This document shows positions 20,208-28,544 of a stretch of DNA of 64,000 nucleotides, piece after piece (position 1 is the stretch's first letter; each line of letters opens with the position of its first letter). The stretch is from contig CACHKQ010000002.1 of the NCBI GenBank assembly GCA_902580445.1, positions 38,784-102,783 on the forward strand, written 5' to 3'. The notes under the pieces are model-generated. The model was not told where the DNA came from. It ran no database searches and saw only the letters and a list, made by a program, of their open reading frames with translations. The DNA is from an uncultured Pelagibacteraceae bacterium (GTDB taxonomy: Bacteria > Pseudomonadota > Alphaproteobacteria > Pelagibacterales > Pelagibacteraceae). The translations under genes were made by a program, and so were the position numbers.

Positions 20208-20723
20208 TTATCCAATCCTAATTGTATTTTCATCAACAAAAGCATACTTTGGAATTTCCATATTTGTTGGGGCCGGACCTTTTCTAATCCTGCCTGATGT
20301 ATCGTAATGAGATCCATGACAAGGACAAAACCATCCATTGTATTCCCCTTTATCAGAAAGAGGTACGCACCCAAGATGAGAACAAATTCCCATCATAACT
20401 AACCACTCTGCTTTTTTAACTCTATCTTCATCTTTTTCAGGATGTTTTAGATCATCTAAACTTACTGATTGTGCTTCGGAAATTTCTGAGTCTGTTCTCC
20501 TCTTTATAAAGACTGGCTTCCCTCTCCACAAAACCGTAATTGATTTTCCTGGTTCAATTTGGCTTATATCTACCTCTGTTGTCGCCAATGCTTTAACTGA
20601 ACTATCTGGATTCATCTGATCGATAAAAGGCCAAATAGTTGCACCCAAACCAACTGCACCGACCGTGTAACTAGCGGTAAAAAGAAAATCTCTCCTGTTA
20701 TTTTTTTTTTCTGAGTCGCTCAT
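20208..20723 (-). CDS. petA: Rieske iron-sulfur protein of the bc1 complex
   Basis: PetA is the [2Fe-2S] subunit that passes electrons from quinol to cytochrome c1. Cluster motifs CSHLGC and CPCHGSHYD lie near residues 115 and 135. The N-terminus has a twin-arginine-like segment (NNRRDFLFTASYTVGAVG), so Tat export with an uncleaved anchor is expected. The ORF track starts 25 codons too early at 20798; the ATG at 20723 (MSDSEKKNNRR) is the family start. It is the first gene of petABC. Confidence 0.96.
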   Translation of the reverse strand: MSDSEKKNNRRDFLFTASYTVGAVGLGATIWPFIDQMNPDSSVKALATTEVDISQIEPGKSITVLWRGKPVFIKRRTDSEISEAQSVSLDDLKHPEKDEDRVKKAEWLVMMGICSHLGCVPLSDKGEYNGWFCPCHGSHYDTSGRIRKGPAPTNMEIPKYAFVDENTIRIG

Positions 20724-20789
20724 AAAGTTAAAATAATATTGCTTTTTATTATAAAATAGGGTTATTTTAAAGGGTTGCCAGAGGCCAGA

Positions 20790-20818
20790 ATGACACACAA
20801 ATTGAATTAAGTTGTCAA
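20790..20818 (-). promoter_or_regulatory. Putative promoter of petABC
   Basis: On the minus strand TTGACA, 17 bases, then TGTCAT lie about 65 bases upstream of the petA ATG. The -35 is perfect; the -10 matches 4 of 6. The 130-base spacer with hemF, one of the longest in the window, must also hold the divergent hemF promoter. Confidence 0.4.
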
Positions 20819-20853
20819 AATTGACTAGTTATAAACACCGAAAATAATTTTTT

Positions 20854-21705
20854 ATGGAAATAAGTCAGGAAATAGAAAAAAAACTAGTAAGTCAATGGTT
20901 TGCCTTTTTACAACGTAAAATATTAGAAGAATTTCAAAATCTTGAACTAGAATTTTCTAAAAAAAAAAGATTAAAAGTAAAATATTTTAGAAAAAATATT
21001 TGGAGAAAAGATAACCCCCAAGATGGCGGAGGACAATATTATATTTTAAAAAATGGTCAAATTTTTGATCAAGTTGGAATTAATCATTCTACGGTCCAGG
21101 GTAAATTTCAGAAGAATTATAAATCTAATATTCCTGGAACTAAAAAAAATCAATCCTATTGGGCGTCAGGTATATCGGTTGTAGCACATATGAAAAATCC
21201 CAATATCCCAGCAATTCATTTTAACACAAGATTTGTTATTACATCTAAAAGATGGTTCGGCGGAGGTATGGATGTTACGCCAAGCAATAAAGATTTTAAT
21301 GAGAAGAAATTTGTTCACAAAAATCTTAAATTCGTGTGTGATAACAATAAAAAAAATTATAAAAATTACAAAAAATGGTGTGATGATTATTTTTACATAA
21401 AACATCTGGGGGAAACTAGGGGAATTGGGGGAATTTTTTTTGATTACCTTTACAAAGATTGGGTAAAAAATTTTAAATTTATAAGAGATGTAGGAATTTG
21501 TTTTGTCGAGATAACTAAAACAATTGTGGAAAAGAAAAAATTCTTAAGATGGACTAAAAAACAAAAAGGTGATCAACTAATTAAAAGAGGTAAGTATGTG
21601 GAATTTAATTTACTTTATGACAGAGGAACTAAATTTGGATTAAATACTGGTGGTAATATTGATGCAATATTTATGTCATTACCACCTAATGCGAGATGGA
21701 AATAA
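20854..21705 (+). CDS. hemF: Oxygen-dependent coproporphyrinogen III oxidase
   Basis: HemF performs the aerobic oxidative decarboxylation of coproporphyrinogen III in haem synthesis. It has 283 residues. Conserved stretches are AHMKNPNIPAIHFNTRF near residue 110, WFGGGMDVTPS near residue 130, and the C-terminal KRGKYVEFNLLYDRGTKFGL. It is divergent from petABC, whose b and c1 subunits need haem. Its stop overlaps the greA start (TAATG). Confidence 0.97.
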   Translation: MEISQEIEKKLVSQWFAFLQRKILEEFQNLELEFSKKKRLKVKYFRKNIWRKDNPQDGGGQYYILKNGQIFDQVGINHSTVQGKFQKNYKSNIPGTKKNQSYWASGISVVAHMKNPNIPAIHFNTRFVITSKRWFGGGMDVTPSNKDFNEKKFVHKNLKFVCDNNKKNYKNYKKWCDDYFYIKHLGETRGIGGIFFDYLYKDWVKNFKFIRDVGICFVEITKTIVEKKKFLRWTKKQKGDQLIKRGKYVEFNLLYDRGTKFGLNTGGNIDAIFMSLPPNARWK

Positions 21706-22181
21706 TGGAAAAAGAACCAATTACAATTGAAGGATTAAAAAAACTTAAAAATGAATTGGAGGATTTAAAAAATAATAAAAGACCTAAAATAGTTGCGGCT
21801 ATTGCAGAAGCACGAGGTCATGGAGATTTAAAAGAAAATGCAGAATATCATGCAGCTAAAGAACAGCAGGGTCATGTTGAAACAAGAATTTTGCAGATAA
21901 ATGATTTAATTGCCAGAGCCAATGTCATCGATGTTACAAAAGTTGAAAATGATGGAAAAGTTATTTTTGGATCTACGGTAAGTGTTAAAGATTTAGAAAA
22001 TAATAAAAAAATTTCTTTTAAAATTGTTGGGCGAGATGAAGCGGATGTTAAAAAAAATTTAGTTTATTTTAGATCGCCCGTGGGAAAATCTTTAATAGGA
22101 AAAAAGGTTAAGGAATCTTTAATCGTGAATACCCCGTCAGGTGAAAAAAATTACGAAATATTAGAAGTTAAATATATTTAG
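21705..22181 (+). CDS. greA: Transcription elongation factor GreA
   Basis: GreA binds the RNA polymerase secondary channel and rescues backtracked complexes by stimulating transcript cleavage. The N-terminal coiled coil carries EARGHGDLKENAEYHAAKE, including the acidic tip. The C-terminal domain ends SGEKNYEILEVKYI. It is about 158 residues from the ATG at 21705, nine bases after the ORF-track start. It ends directly against the convergent cca stop codon. Confidence 0.97.
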   Translation: MEKEPITIEGLKKLKNELEDLKNNKRPKIVAAIAEARGHGDLKENAEYHAAKEQQGHVETRILQINDLIARANVIDVTKVENDGKVIFGSTVSVKDLENNKKISFKIVGRDEADVKKNLVYFRSPVGKSLIGKKVKESLIVNTPSGEKNYEILEVKYI

Positions 22182-23426
22182 TTAATTATATTTTTTAATA
22201 AGATTATTTAAATCTTCCTCTTTTAAATTAAAATCGTTTTCTATCCAAACTTTTTCAACTTTTTTAAGTATTTCTCCAATTTTTCTTCCACTTTTAAAAC
22301 CTTTATTAATTAAATATTCTCCGTTTAATGGAAATTCCGGTACTCTTAGGTTTGTGATTTCTTTAATAAGATCATCAACTTTTTTTAGGTTATTTGGCTT
22401 TATCACAGCGTAATAAAATTTTGTTAAAGATATCATTTTTTCTTTATTGTGAAAAAAAACATTTTTTTTTAGATCTTTTAAAAAAAAATTTCTATTTTTT
22501 TTGGCTTCATAAAAATACTTATGCAAAAAATTTAGATACTCTTTTAAAAAATTTGAAGTTTTATATTTATGTACAAAATAATTATGATTTTCACTTTGGT
22601 CTATTAATAATAGAGCCAAAACTAAATTATGTTCTAACATTATATATTTTTTAATTTCTCTGTTTTCTAAAGTATTTAATCTGTTCAAATATTTAAATTC
22701 AGGAAAAATTACATCAAAAATTTCTTTCAATTCATCATTTGATACCAGTTCACTTAAATTATCGAGCTTTGTAATTTTTATAATTTCAGAAAAAATTCTC
22801 TCTTTTGAAAGTTTGAGTATTCCTGGAATATTTTTCTTTATTATTTTAATAGTATCTTTGTCCTTTTCGAAATTTTTATATTGAATTGAAAATCTCAAAA
22901 ATCTTATAATTCTTAAATAATCCTCTTCTATACGTTCTTGAGGATTTCCAATAAATTTGATTTTTTTATCTTTTAGATCCTTCCTGCCATTATGTGGATC
23001 AAATAATTTTCCATTTTGATCCAAATAAATTGCATTAATTGTAAAATCTCTTCTATTTGAATCTTTTTCCCAACTATTTGTGAATGAGACTTTTGCATGC
23101 CTACCATCTGAAGAAACGTCCTCTCTTAAAGTAGTTATTTCAAAAATTTCTTTATCTTGTTGTAAAGTTAGGGTGCCGTGATCGATACCGGTTTTTAAAA
23201 CTTTAAAACTTGTATTTGCAAGTTTTTTTATTACTTCGCCTGGAGTTAGTGTAGTTGCTAAATCTATATCTCCAATTTGTTCATTGTTTAAATAATTTCT
23301 AACACAACCCCCAACCAGCATCACATTATTTTCATTTTTGCTATTAAGACGTAGAAATATCTCTTTAATCTTTTTATCTTTATAAAAGGGAAATAAAAAA
23401 TTTTTTATATTATCAACAAATGGCAT
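22182..23426 (-). CDS. cca: CCA-adding enzyme / poly(A) polymerase family nucleotidyltransferase
   Basis: This class II nucleotidyltransferase adds or repairs tRNA CCA ends, or adds poly(A). The head domain shows LVGGCVRNYL near residue 38, the metal-binding GDIDLATTLTP near residue 53, and RRDFTINAIYLD. Residues about 165-245 form the RNA-binding neck (ERIEEDYLRIIRFLRFS). About 414 residues. The ORF-track start lies inside the tRNA gene; the ATG at 23426 is the first usable one, only five bases from the tRNA-Gln 3' end. CCA versus poly(A) specificity is not decidable by eye. Confidence 0.88.
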   Translation of the reverse strand: MPFVDNIKNFLFPFYKDKKIKEIFLRLNSKNENNVMLVGGCVRNYLNNEQIGDIDLATTLTPGEVIKKLANTSFKVLKTGIDHGTLTLQQDKEIFEITTLREDVSSDGRHAKVSFTNSWEKDSNRRDFTINAIYLDQNGKLFDPHNGRKDLKDKKIKFIGNPQERIEEDYLRIIRFLRFSIQYKNFEKDKDTIKIIKKNIPGILKLSKERIFSEIIKITKLDNLSELVSNDELKEIFDVIFPEFKYLNRLNTLENREIKKYIMLEHNLVLALLLIDQSENHNYFVHKYKTSNFLKEYLNFLHKYFYEAKKNRNFFLKDLKKNVFFHNKEKMISLTKFYYAVIKPNNLKKVDDLIKEITNLRVPEFPLNGEYLINKGFKSGRKIGEILKKVEKVWIENDFNLKEEDLNNLIKKYN

Positions 23427-23431
23427 ATTAT

Positions 23432-23505
23432 TGGCTGGGGCGCTAGGATTCGAACCTAGGATGGTGGTACCAAAAACCACTGCCTTACCGCTTGGCTACG
23501 CCCCA
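23432..23505 (-). tRNA. tRNA-Gln (anticodon TTG)
   Basis: The 74-nt minus-strand gene TGGGGCG...CGCCCCA-G-CCA folds into a cloverleaf. The 7-bp acceptor stem is TGGGGCG/CGCCCCA, the anticodon arm is GTGGT-TTTTGGT-ACCAC with anticodon TTG, and the T arm is CTAGG-TTCGAAT-CCTAG. The CCA end is encoded. It lies 33 bases after ispE and five bases before cca, all on the same strand. Confidence 0.96.
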
Positions 23506-23538
23506 AAGTTTTTTTTGATATATCATAAAAAAACACAT

Positions 23539-24396
23539 TTAAATAGTTCTAGAGAGCACACACCAAAATTTTGGAAATCTCTTTTTTATTAATTTTAAGC
23601 CAAGTAATGCATCTTTTTTATTTAAAAATAAGCCAAAACAAGCCGATCCTGAACCCGTAATTCTCGAAAACTCACATTTTTTTAATAAAGATAATTCTTT
23701 TAAAACCTTTTTAATTATGGGAAATCTGGAAATAATTACACTTTCGAGTGAGTTAGTTTCAGACTTTAATTTATCGACCATTTTCAATTTCGAAATCCTA
23801 TTAAAAATATTTAATTTTTTAATTTTATCGTATTTCCTAAATTTGCTATAAATATCTTTAGTTGAACTTTTTTTAAATGGATAAACTATTAATAAATAAA
23901 AATTGTGTTTAAACTTTAAATTTTCAATTTTAAGGAAATTTTCTTGAATAATTTTATTGCTTTTGAAAAATATTTTGAAATCTGAACCAAGATATCTTGC
24001 AAAATAATTAATATCGTTATCTATTATTTTACGCTTTTTATAAAAATATTTAATTATTGTTGCAGCATTACTTGAACCTCCGCCAAGTCCAGAGAAGACT
24101 GGTATATTTTTTTTTATTTTTATTTCGTAATTTGACCTATTATTTATAATGTTTTTTTTTCTCAAAAAATATAAACTTTTCAATGCAGAATTATTTTCAA
24201 GTTTAATATTTTTTTTAAATTTTCCTGTAAATTTGAATTTATCTTTTTGTCCGTTTATTTTTTTTATTACTATCTGATCATGGAGATTGGTCAAAAAAAT
24301 TATAGACTGAATATCATGATATTCATGGTTGATTTTTTTGCCTATTTTTAGCGATAAATTAATTTTAGCTGGTGATTTTAAAAATGCTTTAACCAT
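23539..24396 (-). CDS. ispE: 4-diphosphocytidyl-2-C-methyl-D-erythritol kinase
   Basis: IspE is a GHMP-family kinase of the MEP pathway to IPP and DMAPP. It has 285 residues. The ATP-binding motif PVFSGLGGGSSNAATI is near residue 93, the N-terminal SPAKINLSLKI is typical, and the C-terminal motif ITGSGSACFG is present. ispH, the last MEP-pathway enzyme, lies in the retinal-gene run further on. It is probably in one transcript with the upstream TPR gene and the tRNA-Gln/cca genes. Confidence 0.95.
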   Translation of the reverse strand: MVKAFLKSPAKINLSLKIGKKINHEYHDIQSIIFLTNLHDQIVIKKINGQKDKFKFTGKFKKNIKLENNSALKSLYFLRKKNIINNRSNYEIKIKKNIPVFSGLGGGSSNAATIIKYFYKKRKIIDNDINYFARYLGSDFKIFFKSNKIIQENFLKIENLKFKHNFYLLIVYPFKKSSTKDIYSKFRKYDKIKKLNIFNRISKLKMVDKLKSETNSLESVIISRFPIIKKVLKELSLLKKCEFSRITGSGSACFGLFLNKKDALLGLKLIKKRFPKFWCVLSRTI

Positions 24397-24409
24397 AATG
24401 CTATAATTA

Positions 24410-26107
24410 TTAAATATTTTCTAAACCAAATAAAATTTTTCTTTTGATCTTTTTCTTTAGTTTATCTTCTGCTTCAAACTCTAAAGCATTATTCCAATAA
24501 TACCTTGCTTGAATTTTATTATCATTCATCCATAGACAATCTGCGAAATGATCATTAATCACCGGGTCTCTTGGCATTAGCATTATTGCAATTTGAAGAT
24601 ATTTTTTTGCTTCTGAAAAATTCTTGGTTTTAAAAAGAGCCCAGCCAAGCGAGTCAGTGATGTACCCATTATTTTTTTTAAGGTCATTAGCCTCTCTTAG
24701 CATTTTTAATGCCTTTTCAATGTTTTGATTTTTTTCAATCCAACTATAAGCTAGATAATTCATTACATAGGGTTCTTTGGGTTTAACCCTCAACGACTCA
24801 ATTAAATCTTTTTCACCAAGCTTCCACTTGTCACTTCGTTCATAAGCCATTCCCCTTCTCTCTAAAACTTCAGGATACAAATTATTTGTTTGATCAATTT
24901 TCAACAAAATATTTGAATACAGATTTATTGCTTCACCATAATTTTCATTGCTTTTTAAAAAGTTTGCCAAATCAAATGTTTCTGAAATACTTGCGTCTAA
25001 AGTTTTGTAGATCTGATTTAAAAATTTGCTTGAATTAGGTTCATTTTTTTTATTCATAATTAATGCTATTTGTTTAGCAGAGTACCACTTATATACGGAT
25101 CCATTTTCGTACATTTGTTTGTAAATCTTTTTAGCCTGATTGTGTTTATCTAAATTATTAAAATTTTCTGCCAATAAAGCATTGTATGATTTGAATTTAG
25201 GATTTAAAAATTTTGCAATATTTATATAAAAATTTGAAAGTTTATAATCTTCTTGGGAAGAAAGAACATTGGCCAGTATATAAAAAAGTTCAGCTATTAT
25301 ATGAGTACTATTATTACAATTAAAAATATTTTTATTTACTTCTCCACTAATTAAAATTTTTTTAAACTGATTAATTAATAAATTAGAGGGAAATTTTTCT
25401 GATGCTGATCTAATTAGATTTATTGCATCTTTTTCTTGATTATTATTATAAAAGTAATTTGATACAAAAAAATGGTATCTTGAGAAATTCAACTTATCAT
25501 TATTTATAACTTTCATAAACTCATTTGCTGTATTGTCTAATTTAAGGAAACAATTACCAAAACTTTTTTGTATAATAGTTAAATTTTCGAATGCAGGATT
25601 TGAGAAATTAAGAAGGCTCAGATCATCTTCATTTTGAGTATTTGAAATTTTTGACCATGCAGATAATGAATTTTGTAAAATTTCAGGTACTAAATTACGA
25701 TTATTTGAAAGTTTAAGTTTGTCAAAATAATTTTTGGACTTTACGAAGTTATTAGATTTAAAATGATATATTCCTAAAAAAAGATCAGAGTTAAAATTTG
25801 ATTGGTCGATTTTTTCTAATTTTTTAGAATATTTATATGCCTCTTGATATTTTTCAAGATTTACCAATGATTGAATACGCATTGATGAATATTTTTCGTT
25901 TGTAGTTTTTCCTTTGTCCATTTTTTGAAAAAAAACTTGTGATTTTTCATAATCAAAATTGTCAAAAGAAATTATCCCAGAAAAATAATTTGAGATATAT
26001 TTATCGTCTTGATTGAATTCTAATATTTTTGCTAAGGCAGAATTGAATATACCTATAAAAATAAAAGTGTATAGTAAAGTCTTCCAAAAAAGTTTAAATT
26101 TGTTCAT
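24410..26107 (-). CDS. TPR-repeat protein, exported
   Basis: This is a 565-residue protein with a signal-peptide-like start (LLYTFIFIGIFNSALA) and many helical TPR-like repeats. The best repeats are C-terminal: YVMNYLAYSWIEKNQNIEKAL, YITDSLGWALFKTKNFSEAK and VINDHFADCLWMNDNKIQAR. This C-terminal pattern is shared by alphaproteobacterial periplasmic TPR proteins next to ispE. A scaffold role in the envelope is likely. No specific function can be given. Its ATG is only 12 bases from the divergent uracil-DNA glycosylase gene. Confidence 0.8.
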   Translation of the reverse strand: MNKFKLFWKTLLYTFIFIGIFNSALAKILEFNQDDKYISNYFSGIISFDNFDYEKSQVFFQKMDKGKTTNEKYSSMRIQSLVNLEKYQEAYKYSKKLEKIDQSNFNSDLFLGIYHFKSNNFVKSKNYFDKLKLSNNRNLVPEILQNSLSAWSKISNTQNEDDLSLLNFSNPAFENLTIIQKSFGNCFLKLDNTANEFMKVINNDKLNFSRYHFFVSNYFYNNNQEKDAINLIRSASEKFPSNLLINQFKKILISGEVNKNIFNCNNSTHIIAELFYILANVLSSQEDYKLSNFYINIAKFLNPKFKSYNALLAENFNNLDKHNQAKKIYKQMYENGSVYKWYSAKQIALIMNKKNEPNSSKFLNQIYKTLDASISETFDLANFLKSNENYGEAINLYSNILLKIDQTNNLYPEVLERRGMAYERSDKWKLGEKDLIESLRVKPKEPYVMNYLAYSWIEKNQNIEKALKMLREANDLKKNNGYITDSLGWALFKTKNFSEAKKYLQIAIMLMPRDPVINDHFADCLWMNDNKIQARYYWNNALEFEAEDKLKKKIKRKILFGLENI

Positions 26108-26119
26108 AATTTTAAGAGC

Positions 26120-26836
26120 ATGAAAAATAAATTAATTATTAAAAATACTAAAAGTAAGTTTTATCACAAACTGTTAAATAATGAAGTGGTTTACGACAAA
26201 AAACCATTAAAAAGATATAAACAAAATATCACATCGATGCATTCAAAAGATAAATTTAAAAATCTAGATTTATTAAAAAATAAAATTAATTCTATTAAAA
26301 ATTGTGAACTTAAGAATAGTGCGCAACAAATTGTATTTTCAGATGGTAATCCAGATGCAAAAGTAATGATAATCGGAGAAGGTCCAGGTGCAAATGAAGA
26401 CAAGGAAGGTAAGCCTTTTGTAGGAAGAGCTGGAAAACTTTTGGATAAAATGCTTCAAGCTATAAAACTTAGCAGAAATAATGTTTATATCTCTAATGTC
26501 GTAAATTTTAGACCTCCTTTGAATAGAAGGCCAACCGATGCAGAAATAAACAGATACCTACCTTTTCTAACCAATCATATAGAAATAATAAGTCCTAAAA
26601 TTCTTTTGCTATTAGGTAGTACAGCTTTAAATGCATTGGTTGGAAATGAAATCGTAATTTCTAAAGCTAGAGGAAAATGGATAAAAAAGAAAATAGGCAA
26701 AATAAACACCGAGGTTATTGCATCATTCCATCCCGCATTTTTAATGAGACAGCCAGAGCAAAAAAAATATGCTTGGGAAGATTTAAAAATGGTAAGAAAA
26801 AAAATATCTGATTTAAAGATTAAATTAAATGGCTAG
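26120..26836 (+). CDS. Uracil-DNA glycosylase, family 4-like
   Basis: This base-excision-repair enzyme removes uracil from DNA. Motif A is GEGPGANEDKEGKPFVGRAG near residue 92; the C-terminal motif is SFHPAFLMRQP near residue 205. It has 238 residues, with a poorly conserved Lys-rich N-terminal 70 residues. The four Cys that bind [4Fe-4S] in classical family 4 enzymes are mostly replaced: NFRPP stands for KCRPP, and only the Cys of KNCELK aligns. It overlaps rnhB by eight bases. Confidence 0.88.
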   Translation: MKNKLIIKNTKSKFYHKLLNNEVVYDKKPLKRYKQNITSMHSKDKFKNLDLLKNKINSIKNCELKNSAQQIVFSDGNPDAKVMIIGEGPGANEDKEGKPFVGRAGKLLDKMLQAIKLSRNNVYISNVVNFRPPLNRRPTDAEINRYLPFLTNHIEIISPKILLLLGSTALNALVGNEIVISKARGKWIKKKIGKINTEVIASFHPAFLMRQPEQKKYAWEDLKMVRKKISDLKIKLNG

Positions 26837-27398
26837 TAAAATTTTTGCAGGTGTCGACGAAGTTGGAAGAGGTTGTTTGGCTGGTCCAGTTATTTCTTGT
26901 GCTGTCATTTTAAAAAAAAATATAGACAAAAAAATTCTGAAGGATTCAAAAACTATTTCTTTTAAAGATAGATTAAAAATTGCTGAACATATAAAAAAAA
27001 ACTCTTGGTACGCTATTGGTTCTGCTTCTGTTAAAGAAATAGATAAGTATAATATTTTTAATGCTTCGTTACTTTCGATGGAAAGAGCTGCAAAAAAACT
27101 TAAAAGAAAACCGCATATTTTTCTCATCGATGGAACACATGCGCCTAAAAAATTAAAGAATTCAAAAACAGTAATTAAGGGTGACCAAAAAATTAAGTGT
27201 ATTTCAGCAGCCTCTATTGTGGCAAAGGTTTACAGAGATCTTTATATGATAAAATTAGGAAATAAATTTCCTCAATATAAATGGCATAAAAATTTTGGTT
27301 ACGGTACTGATCAACATTTGGGTGCACTGAAAAAATTTGGTATTACAAATTTTCATAGAAAAAGTTATAAGCCTGTACACAACATATTGTCTAGATAG
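26829..27398 (+). CDS. rnhB: Ribonuclease HII
   Basis: RNase HII removes RNA from RNA-DNA hybrids, including single misincorporated ribonucleotides. The N-terminal GVDEVGRGCLAGPV holds the catalytic Asp-Glu. ILKDSKTISFKDR and FLIDGTHAP contribute further conserved residues, and the C-terminal HKNFGYGTDQH is typical. It has 189 residues. ccrM follows on the same strand, a common alphaproteobacterial pairing. Confidence 0.97.
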   Translation: MASKIFAGVDEVGRGCLAGPVISCAVILKKNIDKKILKDSKTISFKDRLKIAEHIKKNSWYAIGSASVKEIDKYNIFNASLLSMERAAKKLKRKPHIFLIDGTHAPKKLKNSKTVIKGDQKIKCISAASIVAKVYRDLYMIKLGNKFPQYKWHKNFGYGTDQHLGALKKFGITNFHRKSYKPVHNILSR

Positions 27399-27417
27399 AT
27401 TTCTCTAACACACAATA

Positions 27418-27454
27418 GACTCCAAAAGTTAAAAAAAAAATTGACGGTGGATTC
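27418..27454 (+). promoter_or_regulatory. ccrM upstream region with two GANTC sites
   Basis: GACTC (27418-27422) and GATTC (27450-27454) lie in the 78-base spacer before ccrM, and a third, GACTC (27510-27514), lies just inside the gene. GANTC is the CcrM target. A possible promoter, TTGACG-17-TTGAAT, spans 27441-27469 and contains the second site in its spacer. An inverted repeat ATTCAA/TTGAAT follows. Methylation feedback on ccrM is inferred from Caulobacter. Confidence 0.45.
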
Positions 27455-27476
27455 AATTTCGGGTTGAATTGAATAA

Positions 27477-28544
27477 ATGACGAAAATTATTAACAAGATA
27501 GAAAATGGAGACTCCATTGAAATTTTAAAGAGAATTCCAGATAAAAGTTTCGATTTGGTTTTTGCAGACCCTCCCTACAATATGCAAATTGGTGAAAAGC
27601 TTACAAGACCTGATGACAGCAAGGTAGATGGAGTTAATGATAAATGGGATCAATTTTCAAGCTTTGAACATTATGATAAATTTTCTAAATCTTGGCTGAA
27701 GGAATGTAAAAGGGTTCTTAAAGATAATGGTTCTATGTGGGTGATAGGAACTTATCATAATATTTTTAGACTAGGTTACCATATTCAAAATTTGAATTAC
27801 TGGATATTAAATGATGTCATTTGGAGAAAAAATAATCCGATGCCTAACTTTAAAGGCACTCGATTTACAAATGCACATGAAACTTTAATTTGGGCATCAA
27901 AAAATAAAAAATCAAGATATACATTTAATTACCAATCTTTAAAATGTTTGAATGATGATTTACAAATGAGGTCGGATTGGATACTTCCAATTTGTAACGG
28001 TAAAGAAAGATTAAAAAAAGATGGTAAGAAGATTCACTCAACACAAAAACCTGAAGCGTTATTACATAGAATAATATTGGCTACAACAAATAAAGGCGAT
28101 TCCATATTTGACCCCTTCCTAGGTACTGGAACTACAGCTGTTGTTGCAAAAAAATTAGGTCGAAAGTATTTTGGTGTAGAAAAAGATAAAAAATATTTTC
28201 AAGCAGCAAAACAAAGAATTAATAAAACGTTGGAAATTAAGGATGATTATCTTGACATTCTTCCAAATAATAAGTCTAAACCAAGAGTTCCGTTTGGATC
28301 GTTAATTGAAATGGGATTAATAAAACCTGGAACTACTCTTTTTGACGTAAAAAAGAGGTATAATGCTAAAATAATGGTTGATGGAAGTTTAAAGTGTCAA
28401 AAAGCTGAGGGATCAATCCATAAAGTGGCTGCAAAAATTATTGGAGCTGAAAGCTGCAACGGTTGGACTTATTGGCATTATATTTCGGGAAATGACCTTA
28501 AGCCAATTGATAATTTAAGGGAAAAGTTAAGACCTTCTTCTTAA
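27477..28544 (+). CDS. ccrM: CcrM-type adenine DNA methyltransferase (GANTC)
   Basis: This is a beta-class N6-adenine methyltransferase that in alphaproteobacteria methylates GANTC and marks cell-cycle stage. The catalytic DPPYNMQIG is near residue 31. The SAM-binding FDPFLGTGTTAVVAKKLGRKY is near residue 218. An extra C-terminal domain of about 85 residues (VPFGSLIEMGLIKPGTTLF, then SLKCQKAEGSIHKVA) is the DNA-recognition domain typical of CcrM. It has 355 residues. It is a solitary methylase: no restriction gene lies nearby. Confidence 0.95.
   Translation: MTKIINKIENGDSIEILKRIPDKSFDLVFADPPYNMQIGEKLTRPDDSKVDGVNDKWDQFSSFEHYDKFSKSWLKECKRVLKDNGSMWVIGTYHNIFRLGYHIQNLNYWILNDVIWRKNNPMPNFKGTRFTNAHETLIWASKNKKSRYTFNYQSLKCLNDDLQMRSDWILPICNGKERLKKDGKKIHSTQKPEALLHRIILATTNKGDSIFDPFLGTGTTAVVAKKLGRKYFGVEKDKKYFQAAKQRINKTLEIKDDYLDILPNNKSKPRVPFGSLIEMGLIKPGTTLFDVKKRYNAKIMVDGSLKCQKAEGSIHKVAAKIIGAESCNGWTYWHYISGNDLKPIDNLREKLRPSS

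Noticed and set aside
20724-20798. 25-residue N-terminal extension of the Rieske protein
   Set aside because: The Tat-like signal begins after the ATG at 20723. The extension covers the likely leader and would follow the promoter by only a few bases.
23427-23480. cca reading frame extended into the tRNA-Gln gene
   Set aside because: The bases form a complete tRNA cloverleaf with encoded CCA. Family length supports the ATG at 23426.
27418-27476. CtrA binding site (TTAA-N7-TTAA) before ccrM
   Set aside because: The A-rich tract gives one TTAA but no second half-site at the correct spacing.
27477-28544. ccrM as part of a restriction-modification defence system
   Set aside because: No restriction endonuclease gene lies next to it, and the rnhB neighbour and C-terminal domain fit the solitary cell-cycle methylase.
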